Shown here one piece after another: positions 1 through 9,011 of a stretch of 64,000 nt of DNA. Position 1 is the first letter of the stretch; the number at the start of each line of letters is the position of its first letter. Position numbers and translations under genes: made by a program. Below the pieces are notes generated by a model that saw only the letters and a list, made by a program, of their open reading frames with translations, searched no databases and was not told the origin of the DNA. Origin of the DNA: an uncultured Clostridia bacterium (GTDB lineage Bacteria; Bacillota; Clostridia; Lachnospirales; Anaerotignaceae); the NCBI GenBank assembly GCA_910583755.1, contig CAJTZO010000001.1:26043-90042 (forward strand), in the 5' to 3' direction.

Positions 1-739
1 TGCAACTGTTTCACCAGATTATACAACACCTTCTACTGCTTGCCTTGTACAATCAAAAATAGGTGCTTCTCGTGCGGTTGCGTTTGATTTGAGTGCTGCT
101 TGTTCTGGTTTTATTTTTAGTGTCAGTGTAGCAGACAAATTCATTAAAACTGGCGTTTATAGAAATGCATTAGTAATTGGAGCAGAAGTATTATCCAAAC
201 ACTTAGATTTTAATGATAGAAGTACTTGTGTTTTATTTGGAGATGGCGCAGGTGGCGTTTTTTTAGAAAAAGCAGAAGAAGGCGGTATACTAGCAGAAGA
301 AATGGGCAGTGATGGCGGCCGTGGGATGTCCTTAATTTGTGCAGAAAAAAAAGCTTCTCATATGTTTAATAATGCCCAAGTAGCGGAAGATAGTTTTTTA
401 CACATGGATGGTAGGGCCATTTTTGATTTTGCGACTAGACAAACACCAAAATGCATTTTACGTTTGATAGAAAAATCTGGTGTTTCAGTAGAGCAATTAA
501 AATATGTTATTCCACATCAGGCAAATGCTCGTATTGTAGAAATTATCTCCAGAAAAACAAAAATTCCTTTAGAAAAATTTTATATGAATATTTCTGAGTA
601 TAGTAACACCTCCGCTGCAACAATTCCGATTGCACTAAATGAAATGATGCAAAAAGGATTGTTACAAATAGGAGATTATATATTAATGGCAGGTTTTGGT
701 GGCGGACTCACATGGGGTGGACTGCTAATAAAAATCTAA
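1..739 (+). CDS. fabH: Beta-ketoacyl-ACP synthase III, 5'-truncated by window edge
   Basis: This enzyme condenses a short acyl-CoA primer with malonyl-ACP to start type II fatty-acid synthesis in the cytoplasm. The reading frame is open from base 2, so the gene begins upstream; about 245 C-terminal residues are present. The catalytic Cys lies in the typical DLSAACSGF context (residue 34 of the visible part). The His of PHQANARI (about 172) and the Asn of EYSNTSA (about 202) complete the Cys-His-Asn triad. The glycine-rich C-terminus (AGFGGGLTWG) is also typical. It is the first visible gene of an eleven-gene fatty-acid operon, 26 bases before acpP. The true start, and any upstream FabT-type regulator, lie outside the window. 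Confidence 0.97.
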   Translation, partial: ATVSPDYTTPSTACLVQSKIGASRAVAFDLSAACSGFIFSVSVADKFIKTGVYRNALVIGAEVLSKHLDFNDRSTCVLFGDGAGGVFLEKAEEGGILAEEMGSDGGRGMSLICAEKKASHMFNNAQVAEDSFLHMDGRAIFDFATRQTPKCILRLIEKSGVSVEQLKYVIPHQANARIVEIISRKTKIPLEKFYMNISEYSNTSAATIPIALNEMMQKGLLQIGDYILMAGFGGGLTWGGLLIKI

Positions 740-765
740 ATACAAATTTTTAAGGAGGAACAACA

Positions 766-990
766 ATGGATGTATTAGAAAGAATCAAAGAAATTATTGC
801 AGAACAAACAGGAAAGGAAATGGACGAAATCACACCAGAAACAAGTGTTATGGAAGACTTAGAGGCAGACAGTTTAGATTTATTCCAAATTATTAATGAT
901 ATTGAAGATGAATTCGATGTAAAAATCGAAAATACAGATGAAATTAAAACAGTTGCAGATGTTGTAAAAATTGTAGAAGACAATAAATAA
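766..990 (+). CDS. acpP: Acyl carrier protein
   Basis: This small acidic carrier (74 residues) holds growing acyl chains on a 4'-phosphopantetheine arm. The arm attaches to Ser36 in the EADSLD motif, which is intact. Length and the acidic helices around the Ser are normal for the family. A strong AGGAGG-type ribosome site (near 752-757) precedes the ATG. It sits between fabH and fabK as in many Firmicutes fatty-acid clusters, so it is very likely the housekeeping ACP of this pathway rather than a secondary-metabolite carrier. Confidence 0.97.
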   Translation: MDVLERIKEIIAEQTGKEMDEITPETSVMEDLEADSLDLFQIINDIEDEFDVKIENTDEIKTVADVVKIVEDNK

Positions 991-1019
991 TTTATCTGAC
1001 AACAAATGAGGAGATTATT

Positions 1020-1961
1020 ATGTATGGAAATATTTGTGAAATGCTTGGAATAGAATATCCAATTATACAAGGTGCTATGGCATGGATTTCTACTCCAGAA
1101 TTAGTTGCAGCAGTATCAAATGCAGGCGGTTTAGGAGTCTTAGCAACCGGTCACTTGGATGGAGAAGGTTGCCGTGAAGCAATTCATAAATTAAAAGAAA
1201 TGACAGACCGCCCTTATGCAGTCAATATTATGCTTTTATCTGCTTATGCAGAAGATATTGCAAAAGTCATTTGTGAAGAAAAAGTTCCTGTGATTACTAC
1301 AGGGGCAGGCAGCACCATTACACATTTAAAAGCTTTTCAAGAAATGGGTGCAAAAGTGATTCCTGTCATTCCTTCTGTTGCAATTGCAAAACGTTTTGAA
1401 AAAGATGGTGTAAATGCTGTCATTGCGGAAGGAATGGAATCTGGTGGACATATTGGAAAAACTACAACAATGGCACTGATACCACAAGTGGTAGATGCTG
1501 TTCAGATTCCAGTGATTGCAGCAGGTGGCATTGCAGATGGCAGAGGGATGGCAGCTGCAACAATGTTAGGTGCTTCTGGTTTCCAACTTGGTACAAGATT
1601 TCTTGTTGCAAAAGAATGTACTGTACACCCAAACTTTAAACAAAGAATTTTAAAAGCAAAAGATATTGATACTACAACAACTGGTTTATCAACAGGTCAT
1701 CCTGTTCGTGTCATTCGTAATAAAATGGCAAGAGCTTATGAAGCATTGGAAAAACAAAATGCACCTGCTGAAAAATTGGAAGAACTAGGTAGAGGTGCTT
1801 TAAGAAAAGCCGTTCATGACGGAGATATAGAAAATGGTTCTGTTATGTCAGGACAAATTGCAGGTTTGGTAAAGAAAGAACAAACTGCAAAAGAAATGAT
1901 AGAAGAACTTTATAGTGAATATCGCGCTATTATGGGAGAGGCGATAAAACTGATGAGGTAA
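1020..1961 (+). CDS. fabK: Enoyl-ACP reductase II (FMN-dependent)
   Basis: This flavoprotein performs the last reduction of the elongation cycle, turning trans-2-enoyl-ACP into acyl-ACP with NAD(P)H and FMN. It belongs to the FabK/nitronate monooxygenase TIM-barrel family. The N-terminus (LGIEYPIIQGAMAWIS), the GLGVLATG segment, and the flavin-phosphate loops (EGMESGGHIG and IAAGGIADGRG) are all visible. Its 313 residues are normal length. Its place between acpP and fabD is the classic FabK position, which favours it over a stand-alone nitronate monooxygenase. It replaces FabI as enoyl reductase in many Clostridia and streptococci. Confidence 0.95.
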   Translation: MYGNICEMLGIEYPIIQGAMAWISTPELVAAVSNAGGLGVLATGHLDGEGCREAIHKLKEMTDRPYAVNIMLLSAYAEDIAKVICEEKVPVITTGAGSTITHLKAFQEMGAKVIPVIPSVAIAKRFEKDGVNAVIAEGMESGGHIGKTTTMALIPQVVDAVQIPVIAAGGIADGRGMAAATMLGASGFQLGTRFLVAKECTVHPNFKQRILKAKDIDTTTTGLSTGHPVRVIRNKMARAYEALEKQNAPAEKLEELGRGALRKAVHDGDIENGSVMSGQIAGLVKKEQTAKEMIEELYSEYRAIMGEAIKLMR

Positions 1962-1965
1962 TAAG

Positions 1966-1981
1966 GGGAGCATATGCTCCC
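1966..1981. promoter_or_regulatory. Perfect 16-bp palindrome in the fabK-fabD gap
   Basis: GGGAGCATATGCTCCC is a perfect inverted repeat four bases after the fabK stop, in the largest gap (84 bases) of the fatty-acid operon. It is not followed by a U-tract, so it is not a convincing intrinsic terminator. It may be an mRNA processing or stability hairpin, or a protein operator. Function is unknown. Confidence 0.5.
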
Positions 1982-2045
1982 TTGCTTATCATTATCGCAA
2001 AATGTCAAAATATAAAAATAAAAGAAAGAAAATAGGAGAAAAATC

Positions 2046-2975
2046 ATGAAAATAGCTTTTTTATTTAGCGGACAAGGCGCTCAATATATCGGTATGGGAA
2101 AGGAATTACAAGAACAATATGCTTGTGCAAAAGAAATATTTCAAAGAGCAGATGATGCTTTAGGTTTTTCTCTTAGCAATATTTGTTTTGAGCAAGAAGA
2201 AAAATTAAATCAAACAGAATTTACGCAACCAGCTATTTTAACAATGAGCATGGCAGCGTTAGCTTGCTTAAAAGAAAAAGGAATCAAAGCAGATTACGCA
2301 GCCGGTTTAAGTTTAGGAGAGTATAGTGCTTATACTGCAAGTGGCGTATTTCAATTTGAAGATGCTGTAAAGTTAGTACAAAAAAGAGGACGCTTTATGA
2401 CAGAAGCTGTACCTGAAGGAAAGGGCAGTATGTATGCCATCATTGGAATGGAAAGAGAACAAGTGGAAGATATTTGCAAAGAGTATAGTCAGTATGGCTT
2501 TGTAACTCCCGCAAATTATAATGCTCCCGGACAAATTGTTATTGCGGGAGAAACAGAAGCAACAGCAAAAGCAGCAGGAGCAGCAAAAGAAAATGGGGCA
2601 AAGATAGTATCAAAATTAAATGTAAGTGGTCCATTTCATACTGTATTATTAAAGCCTGCCTCTGAAAAATTGGCACAAGAATTACAACAGTTACATCTAT
2701 GTGATATGACTATTCCTGTTATTACAAATGTAACAGGGCAGGAAGTGGAAAATAATGAGGAAATTATTCCTCTTTTAATAAAACAAGTTATGAGTCCTGT
2801 CAAGTGGGAGGAAACAATCATAACATTATCCCAAAAAGGTGTTGATACATTTATAGAAGTTGGTCCTGGTAAAACATTAAGTGGTTTTGTAAAGAGAACT
2901 GTAAAAGGAGCAACCATATTAAATATAGAAAATCAAAAAACATTAGAAAAAGCAGTAGAAAAATTGCTTGGATAA
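2046..2975 (+). CDS. fabD: Malonyl-CoA:ACP transacylase
   Basis: It moves malonyl groups from CoA to ACP to supply the extender unit for fatty-acid elongation. The N-terminal FLFSGQGAQ motif, the nucleophile Ser89 in GLSLGEYSAY and His198 in SGPFHT form the expected catalytic set. The 309-residue length is standard. An AGGAG-type ribosome site lies just before the ATG. It follows fabK after the only sizeable gap in the operon and is three bases from the ribosome site region of fabG. Confidence 0.97.
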   Translation: MKIAFLFSGQGAQYIGMGKELQEQYACAKEIFQRADDALGFSLSNICFEQEEKLNQTEFTQPAILTMSMAALACLKEKGIKADYAAGLSLGEYSAYTASGVFQFEDAVKLVQKRGRFMTEAVPEGKGSMYAIIGMEREQVEDICKEYSQYGFVTPANYNAPGQIVIAGETEATAKAAGAAKENGAKIVSKLNVSGPFHTVLLKPASEKLAQELQQLHLCDMTIPVITNVTGQEVENNEEIIPLLIKQVMSPVKWEETIITLSQKGVDTFIEVGPGKTLSGFVKRTVKGATILNIENQKTLEKAVEKLLG

Positions 2976-2993
2976 AATGTGGAGGAATTAACT

Positions 2994-3725
2994 ATGTTAA
3001 AAGAAAAAACCGTTCTTGTGACTGGTGCTGCAAAGGGAATTGGAAAAGCAATTGCAGTTGCCTTTGCAAAAGAAGGAAGTAATATTGTACTGAATTATAG
3101 AAGTGCAGTATCTGATGAATTGATTGCAGAAATAAAGGGTTATGGTGTAAAATGTTTTCCAATACAGGGTGATGTTTCTGATTTTGAAAAAGCAAAGAAA
3201 ATTGTGGAAAGAACAACGGAAACATTTGGAAGTATTGATATTTTAGTAAATAATGCAGGAGTTACAAAAGATGGTCTTTTAATGCGTATGACAGAACAAG
3301 ATTTTGATACAGTATTAAATACTAATTTAAAAGGAAGCTTTAACATGACACGTCATGTTGTTAATGGTATGATTAAAAAGCGTTCTGGAACAATTATCAA
3401 TATTTCTTCGATTGTAGGTGTTATGGGAAATGCAGGACAAGTAAATTATGCAGCATCAAAAGCAGGTATTATTGGTATGACAAAGTCAGTTGCACGAGAA
3501 GTTGCTTCTCGTGGTATTACCTGCAATGCGATTGCACCAGGATTCATTGAAACAGATATGACAGCAGGATTAAAAGAGGAGATTGTAAAACAGATGGTAG
3601 CACAAATTCCTATGAAAAAATTAGGTCAAGTAGAAGATATTGCACAAACAGCAGTATTTTTGGCAAAAAGCCAATATATCACAGGGCAAGTAATCCATGT
3701 AAATGGTGGTATGGCGATGTGCTAA
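2994..3725 (+). CDS. fabG: 3-oxoacyl-ACP reductase
   Basis: This is the NADPH-dependent short-chain dehydrogenase that reduces 3-ketoacyl-ACP to 3-hydroxyacyl-ACP. The Rossmann motif TGAAKGIG and the NNAG motif are present. The Ser-Tyr-Lys catalytic set is Ser138/139, Tyr152 and Lys156 (YAASK). I chose the ATG at 2994 because a GGAGG ribosome site lies 7-8 bases upstream; an in-frame ATG 15 bases earlier would overlap that site. This gives 243 residues, normal for FabG. The CFAPGFIETDM-type C-terminal helix (here IAPGFIETDMT) is present. Confidence 0.97.
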   Translation: MLKEKTVLVTGAAKGIGKAIAVAFAKEGSNIVLNYRSAVSDELIAEIKGYGVKCFPIQGDVSDFEKAKKIVERTTETFGSIDILVNNAGVTKDGLLMRMTEQDFDTVLNTNLKGSFNMTRHVVNGMIKKRSGTIINISSIVGVMGNAGQVNYAASKAGIIGMTKSVAREVASRGITCNAIAPGFIETDMTAGLKEEIVKQMVAQIPMKKLGQVEDIAQTAVFLAKSQYITGQVIHVNGGMAMC

Positions 3726-3738
3726 GGAGGTTAAATTC

Positions 3739-4974
3739 ATGAAAAGATGTGTAATTACAGGTATGGGCGCCATTACTCCATTAGGCAATGATGTAGAAAG
3801 TTATTGGGAAGGACTAAAAAATGGAGTTTGTGGAATTGATTACATTAAAAAATTTGATACAGAAGGGTTTAAAGTAAAAATTGCAGCTGAAGTCAAAGAT
3901 TTTGCAGCTGAAAAATATGTAGCAAAAAAAGAAACAAAAAGAAATGATATGTTTTCTATTTATGGCGTTGCTGCTGCAACACAAGCATATGAAATGAGTG
4001 GATTAAAAGAAGGAGATGTTGACCCAAAACGGTTTGGTACAATCGTAGGTTCTGGAATTGGTGGTCTATGGACAATAGAAGAACAAATTATTAAACTAAA
4101 TGAAAAAGGACCTTCCAAAGTTTCTCCTTTATTCATTCCTATGGCAATTGGCAATATGGCAGCAGGAAATATTGCATTAAAGTTCCAAGCAAAAGGTACT
4201 TGTGAATCCATTATAACTGCTTGTGCAACAAGTACCAATTCGATTGGAGAAGCGTATAGAAACATTAAACATGGATATTTAGATGTTTGCTTTGCAGGTG
4301 GTGCAGAATATTCTATTACCAAAATTGGATTAGCAGGTTTTAGCAACTTAACCGCATTGACAACTTGTGATGACCCTAAAAGAGCTTGTAAACCTTTTGA
4401 TAAAAATAGAAGTGGTTTTGTTATGGGAGATGGTGCAGGCATTTTATTATTAGAGGAATTGGAACATGCTTTAAATAGAGGTGCAAAAATTTATGGTGAA
4501 ATTGTAGGATATGGTTCTACTTGTGATGCATACCATATTACTGCTCCATGTCCGGATGGAGAAGGTGCAGCTAACGCAATGGAGATAGCTATGTCTGAGG
4601 CTGGCATTACAGCAAAAGAATTGGGATATATTAATGCACATGGAACTAGTACAGAAGCAAATGACGCTGGAGAAACAGCCGCTATTAAGCGTGTATTCGG
4701 AGAATATGCTTATCAAATACCAGTAAGTTCTACAAAATCTATGACAGGTCATTTGTTAGGTGCTGCTGGAGCTATTGAAGCGATTGCTTGTATTAAAGCA
4801 TTAGAAGAAGGATTTTTACCACCAACCATTGGATATGAACAAAAAGATGAAGTATGTGATTTAGATTATATCCCAAATGTAGGAAGAAAAGCAGACATAA
4901 CTTATGCATTGTCTAACTCTTTAGGATTTGGTGGACATAATAGCGTACTTTGCTTTAAAAAATGGGAGGGTTGA
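3739..4974 (+). CDS. fabF: Beta-ketoacyl-ACP synthase II
   Basis: It elongates acyl-ACP with malonyl-ACP. The thiolase-fold triad is intact: Cys162 (TACATST), His301 (NAHGTST) and His338 (KSMTGHLLGAAG). The ATG at 3739 is preceded by AAGGAGG and gives 411 residues, the usual FabF length; the frame stays open upstream into fabG but has no better start there. It lies 13 bases after fabG and two bases before accB, so it is co-transcribed and probably translationally coupled with both. Confidence 0.97.
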   Translation: MKRCVITGMGAITPLGNDVESYWEGLKNGVCGIDYIKKFDTEGFKVKIAAEVKDFAAEKYVAKKETKRNDMFSIYGVAAATQAYEMSGLKEGDVDPKRFGTIVGSGIGGLWTIEEQIIKLNEKGPSKVSPLFIPMAIGNMAAGNIALKFQAKGTCESIITACATSTNSIGEAYRNIKHGYLDVCFAGGAEYSITKIGLAGFSNLTALTTCDDPKRACKPFDKNRSGFVMGDGAGILLLEELEHALNRGAKIYGEIVGYGSTCDAYHITAPCPDGEGAANAMEIAMSEAGITAKELGYINAHGTSTEANDAGETAAIKRVFGEYAYQIPVSSTKSMTGHLLGAAGAIEAIACIKALEEGFLPPTIGYEQKDEVCDLDYIPNVGRKADITYALSNSLGFGGHNSVLCFKKWEG

Positions 4975-4976
4975 AC

Positions 4977-5432
4977 ATGAATTATGCAGAAGTAAAGGAA
5001 TTAATTGCAATTGTCAATCATTCTCTTTTAACTAATTTTGAATTAAATATGGATAATGTTTCCATTAAAATGAGCAAAAATAAAGATGCGGTTATTTCTC
5101 ATATAACAGAACAAAATACTGCACAAACAGTTTCAATACAAACAGCAGAAGTTTCTGTTCCAGACGTTTCAAAAGAAATCAAACAAGAAGAACCAGTTGG
5201 TAATATTGTAAAGTCTCCAATTGTTGGAACATTTTATGCTGCTCCGGGTAGTGACAAACCAAGTTTTGTAACGGTAGGAGATAAAGTAAAAGAAGGGGAT
5301 ACCCTTTGTATTGTAGAAGCTATGAAAATTATGAATGAAATACCAAGTCCTTATAATGGAGAAATTGCAGAAATTTATGTTGTAAATGAGGAATTCGTAG
5401 AATATGGACAACCTTTATTTAAAATTAAATAA
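4977..5432 (+). CDS. accB: Biotin carboxyl carrier protein of acetyl-CoA carboxylase
   Basis: AccB carries carboxybiotin between AccC and the AccDA carboxyltransferase. The C-terminal biotinyl domain contains the EAMKIMNEI motif, with Lys117 as the biotinylation site. It is followed by the thumb-domain features usual in BCCP. Residues 45-75 form a low-complexity Thr/Gln/Val/Glu linker. The ATG at 4977 starts two bases after the fabF stop, with a GGGAGGG ribosome site inside the end of fabF, and gives 151 residues. Confidence 0.96.
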   Translation: MNYAEVKELIAIVNHSLLTNFELNMDNVSIKMSKNKDAVISHITEQNTAQTVSIQTAEVSVPDVSKEIKQEEPVGNIVKSPIVGTFYAAPGSDKPSFVTVGDKVKEGDTLCIVEAMKIMNEIPSPYNGEIAEIYVVNEEFVEYGQPLFKIK

Positions 5433-5455
5433 AAGGTAGTGGAGGAAAGAAAAAA

Positions 5456-5875
5456 ATGAATATAGAAGAAATTATGGCTATCATTCCCCATAGATACCCT
5501 TTTTTATTGATTGATAAAGTAGAAGAAATCATACTGGGAGAAAAGGTAGTTGCAACAAAAAATGTAACCATGAATGAACCATTTTTTCAAGGGCATTTCC
5601 CTGGACGACCTGTTATGCCTGGTGTATTAATTATTGAAGCAATGGCGCAAGCTGGTGCAGTTGCTATTTTATCTATGGAAGAATATAAAGGAAAAACTGC
5701 ATTATTTGGTGCAATTGATAAAGCAAAATTTAGAAAACAAGTTGTGCCTGGTGATACCTTACGTTTGGAAGTCAGTATCATCAAATTAAGAAAAAATGCA
5801 GGAATTGGAAAAGGAATTGCTTATGTTGGAGATAAAAAAGCCGCTGAAGGGGAATTTACATTTTTAATCGGATAG
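5456..5875 (+). CDS. fabZ: 3-hydroxyacyl-ACP dehydratase
   Basis: FabZ dehydrates 3-hydroxyacyl-ACP to trans-2-enoyl-ACP through a hot-dog fold. The family signature is clear: PHRYPFLLIDKV near the N-terminus, catalytic His47 in GHFPGRPVMPGV, and Glu61 in IIEAMAQAG. The 139-residue length is standard. It sits between accB and accC, as in other Firmicutes fab-acc operons. No separate FabA/FabN isomerase is visible in the window, so the source of unsaturated fatty acids is not explained here. Confidence 0.97.
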   Translation: MNIEEIMAIIPHRYPFLLIDKVEEIILGEKVVATKNVTMNEPFFQGHFPGRPVMPGVLIIEAMAQAGAVAILSMEEYKGKTALFGAIDKAKFRKQVVPGDTLRLEVSIIKLRKNAGIGKGIAYVGDKKAAEGEFTFLIG

Positions 5876-5891
5876 TTTGAGGTGTTTTAAC

Positions 5892-7232
5892 ATGTTTCAT
5901 AAAGTATTAATTGCAAATAGAGGAGAAATTGCCGTTCGTATTATCAGAGCCTGCCGAGAAATGGGAATAGCTACTGTTGCAGTATTTTCAGAACCAGATA
6001 AAGATGCACTTCATACACAATTAGCAGATGAAGCAGTTTGTATCGGACCAGCAAAAGGAATAGATAGTTATTTGAATATGGAAAATATTATCAGTGCAGC
6101 AGTAGCAAAAAAAGCACAAGCAATTCATCCAGGGTTTGGCTTTTTAGCAGAAAATAGTACTTTTGCTGCTATGTGTCGTGAATGTAATATTCAATTCATA
6201 GGACCATCTCCAGAAGTCATTGATATGATGGGAAATAAATCTAATGCTCGAGAAATGATGAAAAAAGCGAAGGTCCCAGTTGTTCCCGGTAGTGATGGCA
6301 CTGTAGATACAGCAGAACAAGCACTGGAAATGGCAAAAAAAATAGGATATCCTGTTATGATTAAAGCAGCAGCAGGTGGTGGTGGAAAAGGAATCCGCAT
6401 TGTAAAAGAAGAAAAAGACTTAATATCCTCTTATGAAGCCGCACAAAATGAAACCATTGCTGCTTTTGGTGATGATAAAATGTATATGGAAAAAGTCATT
6501 GAACATGCTAGACATATTGAGATACAAATATTAGGTGACCGTTTTGGAAATGTTATTCATTTAGGAGAAAGAGATTGTTCTTTGCAAAGAAGAAATCAAA
6601 AAGTATTAGAAGAAGCGCCTTCCATTGCTATTTCTGAGGAAATAAGAAAAAAAATGGGGGAAGCAGCTGTTCGGGCAGCAAAAGCAGTAGGTTATGAAAA
6701 TGCTGGTACAATAGAATTTTTATATGATGGAAATGATTTTTATTTTATGGAAATGAATACCCGTATACAAGTGGAACATCCTATTACAGAAATGATTACA
6801 GGTATTGATATTGTCAAAGAACAATTAAAAATTGCTTCTGGTGAAAAATTAGAGCTACATCAAAAGGATATTGTAATCAATGGTCATGCAATTGAATGTA
6901 GAATCAATGCAGAAAATCCCAAAATGAATTTTATTCCTTCACCGGGACATATTGACTTTTTATTGATGCCAGGAGGCATGGGAACAAGGATAGATAGTGC
7001 AATTTATGCTGGCTGTGATATTCCACCTTTTTACGATTCTATGTTAGCAAAAGTTATTGTTCATGGTAAAAGTAGAATAGAAGCCATTGAAAAAATGAGG
7101 CGTTGTTTACATGAATTTGTCATTGAAGGTGTAATAACCAATATTGAATTTATGGAAGAAATTTTGACAAATGAAAAGTATATCAAAGGAGATTTTGATA
7201 CTTCTTTTATTGCAAATGAAATTATAAAATAA
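5892..7232 (+). CDS. accC: Acetyl-CoA carboxylase, biotin carboxylase subunit
   Basis: This ATP-grasp enzyme carboxylates the biotin on AccB. It has the N-terminal KVLIANRGEIAVRI motif, the ATP-grasp glycine loop (AAAGGGGKGIRIV), and the metal- and biotin-site segment MEMNTRIQVEHPITE. The ATG at 5892 gives 446 residues and matches the conserved family N-terminus; the five residues upstream in frame are not conserved. It starts 16 bases after fabZ. A second biotin carboxylase domain in this window belongs to pyruvate carboxylase, so this copy is assigned to acetyl-CoA carboxylase by context. Confidence 0.97.
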   Translation: MFHKVLIANRGEIAVRIIRACREMGIATVAVFSEPDKDALHTQLADEAVCIGPAKGIDSYLNMENIISAAVAKKAQAIHPGFGFLAENSTFAAMCRECNIQFIGPSPEVIDMMGNKSNAREMMKKAKVPVVPGSDGTVDTAEQALEMAKKIGYPVMIKAAAGGGGKGIRIVKEEKDLISSYEAAQNETIAAFGDDKMYMEKVIEHARHIEIQILGDRFGNVIHLGERDCSLQRRNQKVLEEAPSIAISEEIRKKMGEAAVRAAKAVGYENAGTIEFLYDGNDFYFMEMNTRIQVEHPITEMITGIDIVKEQLKIASGEKLELHQKDIVINGHAIECRINAENPKMNFIPSPGHIDFLLMPGGMGTRIDSAIYAGCDIPPFYDSMLAKVIVHGKSRIEAIEKMRRCLHEFVIEGVITNIEFMEEILTNEKYIKGDFDTSFIANEIIK

Positions 7233-7252
7233 ATTTATCGGAGGGAAGATTC

Positions 7253-8131
7253 ATGAAATTATTTAAAAAAAAGAATTATATTAGAATGAATCCTCCAGAA
7301 GCCGTTTCTGTAGCAGAGGCAGAAACCCCCAGTATACCAGACGGACTTTGGATAAAATGCAAAAATTGTGATAAAACAATTTATACAAAAGAATTAAATG
7401 AATATAAAATTTGTCCTAGTTGTGGTTATCATTTTCGTTTAACGGCAAAAGAAAGAATTGCTTTGATTGCTGATGAAAATTCTTTTGAAGAATGGGACAA
7501 AGATATGCAGGCAAAAAATCCTATGAATTATCCTGATTATGATAAAATAATAGAAAAAGTACAAACAAAAACAGAATTAAAAGATGCTGTTATATCAGGA
7601 TTTTGTAAAATTGGAGGATATGATACTGTTTTAGCCGTAATGGATAGCCATTTTATGATGGCTTCTATGGGTTCTGTAGTTGGAGAAAAAATCACAAGAG
7701 CAATTGAACGAGGAACAGAAAAAAAATTGCCTGTGATTATTTTTACTGCTTCTGGTGGTGCTAGAATGCAAGAGGGAATTATTTCTTTGATGCAAATGGC
7801 AAAAACAAGTGCTGCTTTGAATCATCATGCAAAACAAGGACTACTTTATATTTCTGTTATAACCGACCCCACAACAGGTGGTGTTTCTGCTAGTTTTGCC
7901 AGTTTAGGGGATATTATCCTTTCAGAACCGAATGCAACTATTGGTTTTGCAGGGAGAAGGGTGATTGAAGGTACCATTAATGAAAAACTTCCTGATGAAT
8001 TTCAAACTGCCGAGTTTCAATTAGAACACGGCTTTTTAGATAAAATTGTATTACGAACAGATATGAAAAGTACATTAATACAAATATTAAAATTGCATTG
8101 TCAAAAGGAGGTCTGTAAAAATGGAGAATAA
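7253..8131 (+). CDS. accD: Acetyl-CoA carboxyltransferase beta subunit
   Basis: AccD and AccA together transfer the carboxyl group from biotin to acetyl-CoA, making malonyl-CoA. The N-terminal zinc ribbon is intact, with four Cys in CKNC...CPSC (about residues 36-58). The crotonase-fold core is visible as FTASGGARMQEGIISLMQM and PTTGGVSASFASLGD. The length of 292 residues is typical. Its 3' end overlaps accA by 11 bases, which suggests coupled, equimolar synthesis. Confidence 0.97.
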   Translation: MKLFKKKNYIRMNPPEAVSVAEAETPSIPDGLWIKCKNCDKTIYTKELNEYKICPSCGYHFRLTAKERIALIADENSFEEWDKDMQAKNPMNYPDYDKIIEKVQTKTELKDAVISGFCKIGGYDTVLAVMDSHFMMASMGSVVGEKITRAIERGTEKKLPVIIFTASGGARMQEGIISLMQMAKTSAALNHHAKQGLLYISVITDPTTGGVSASFASLGDIILSEPNATIGFAGRRVIEGTINEKLPDEFQTAEFQLEHGFLDKIVLRTDMKSTLIQILKLHCQKEVCKNGE

Positions 8132-8945
8132 AGCAATGGAAATTGTAAAAAAATCCAGAATGGTATCAAGACCAACGACATTAGAGTTTATAGAGCATAT
8201 TTTTACAGACTTTATAGAATTACATGGAGATAGATGTTTTGCAGATGATAAAGCAATGGTAGGTGGTATTGCTTTATTAGATGGGCAACCAGTAACGGTA
8301 ATTGGAGTACAAAAGGGGCATACAATAGAAGAAAATGTAAAAAGAAGTTTTGGTTCTCCAAATCCCGAGGGATATCGAAAACAACTACGTTTAATGAAAC
8401 AAGCAGAAAAATTTCATCGTCCAGTAGTTCTTTTTATCAATACTTCTGGTGCTTATTGTGGTATTGGGGCAGAAGAAAGAGGGCAGGGGGAAGCAATAGC
8501 CAAAAATTTAATGGAAATGGCTGGCTTAACAGTACCGATTATTAGCATTTTTATAGGAGAAGGTGGCAGTGGAGGTGCTTTAGCACTCGCTTTAGCAGAT
8601 AGGGTATGGATGTTAGATAATGGAATGTATGCAGTGCTTTCTCCAGAAGGATTTGCTAGTATTTTGTGGCGCTCTCCAGAACGTTCTGCGGATGCAGCAG
8701 AATTAATGAAATTGACAGCACCTGATTTGCTTAAAAATGGTGTTATTGAAAAAATAATACCAGAAGCTACAGAAGGTCTAGCAGAGAATTTGGAATATAC
8801 AACATCCATCTTGAAAAAATTATTGATAGAGGAATTGAATTTATTAAAAAATCTTACAACAGAGGAATTATTACAACAACGATATTCTCGTTTTCGTAAA
8901 TATGGTGAGTTTACAGAAAATGAAGAATTTTATTTGTCAAAATAG
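8121..8945 (+). CDS. accA: Acetyl-CoA carboxyltransferase alpha subunit
   Basis: This is the partner of AccD in the carboxyltransferase half-reaction. The acyl-CoA binding segment (GVQKGH...RSFGSPNPEGYRK) and the oxyanion-hole region (IGEGGSGGALALALAD) are clear. At 274 residues it is slightly shorter than the 310-320 residues of proteobacterial AccA, because the N-terminal extension is reduced, as in other Clostridia. It is the last gene of the fatty-acid operon. No strong intrinsic terminator follows, so read-through into the BofC-like gene is possible. Confidence 0.96.
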   Translation: MENKAMEIVKKSRMVSRPTTLEFIEHIFTDFIELHGDRCFADDKAMVGGIALLDGQPVTVIGVQKGHTIEENVKRSFGSPNPEGYRKQLRLMKQAEKFHRPVVLFINTSGAYCGIGAEERGQGEAIAKNLMEMAGLTVPIISIFIGEGGSGGALALALADRVWMLDNGMYAVLSPEGFASILWRSPERSADAAELMKLTAPDLLKNGVIEKIIPEATEGLAENLEYTTSILKKLLIEELNLLKNLTTEELLQQRYSRFRKYGEFTENEEFYLSK

Positions 8946-8971
8946 ATAATTTATTTGTATAAAATTGGAAA

Positions 8972-9004
8972 CTCCTGTACATACTTATGGATATGGTACA
9001 GGAG
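8972..9004 (+). promoter_or_regulatory. Hairpin occluding the ribosome site of the BofC-like gene
   Basis: CTCCTGTAC (8972-8980) and GTACAGGAG (8996-9004) are a perfect 9-bp inverted repeat with a 15-base loop. The 3' arm contains most of the AGGAGGG ribosome site (9000-9006) of the next gene, whose ATG is at 9012. In the folded state the site would be hidden. There is no U-tract, so this looks like translational control, or a hairpin that trims the fatty-acid mRNA, rather than a terminator. Confidence 0.6.
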
Positions 9005-9011
9005 GGATAGT

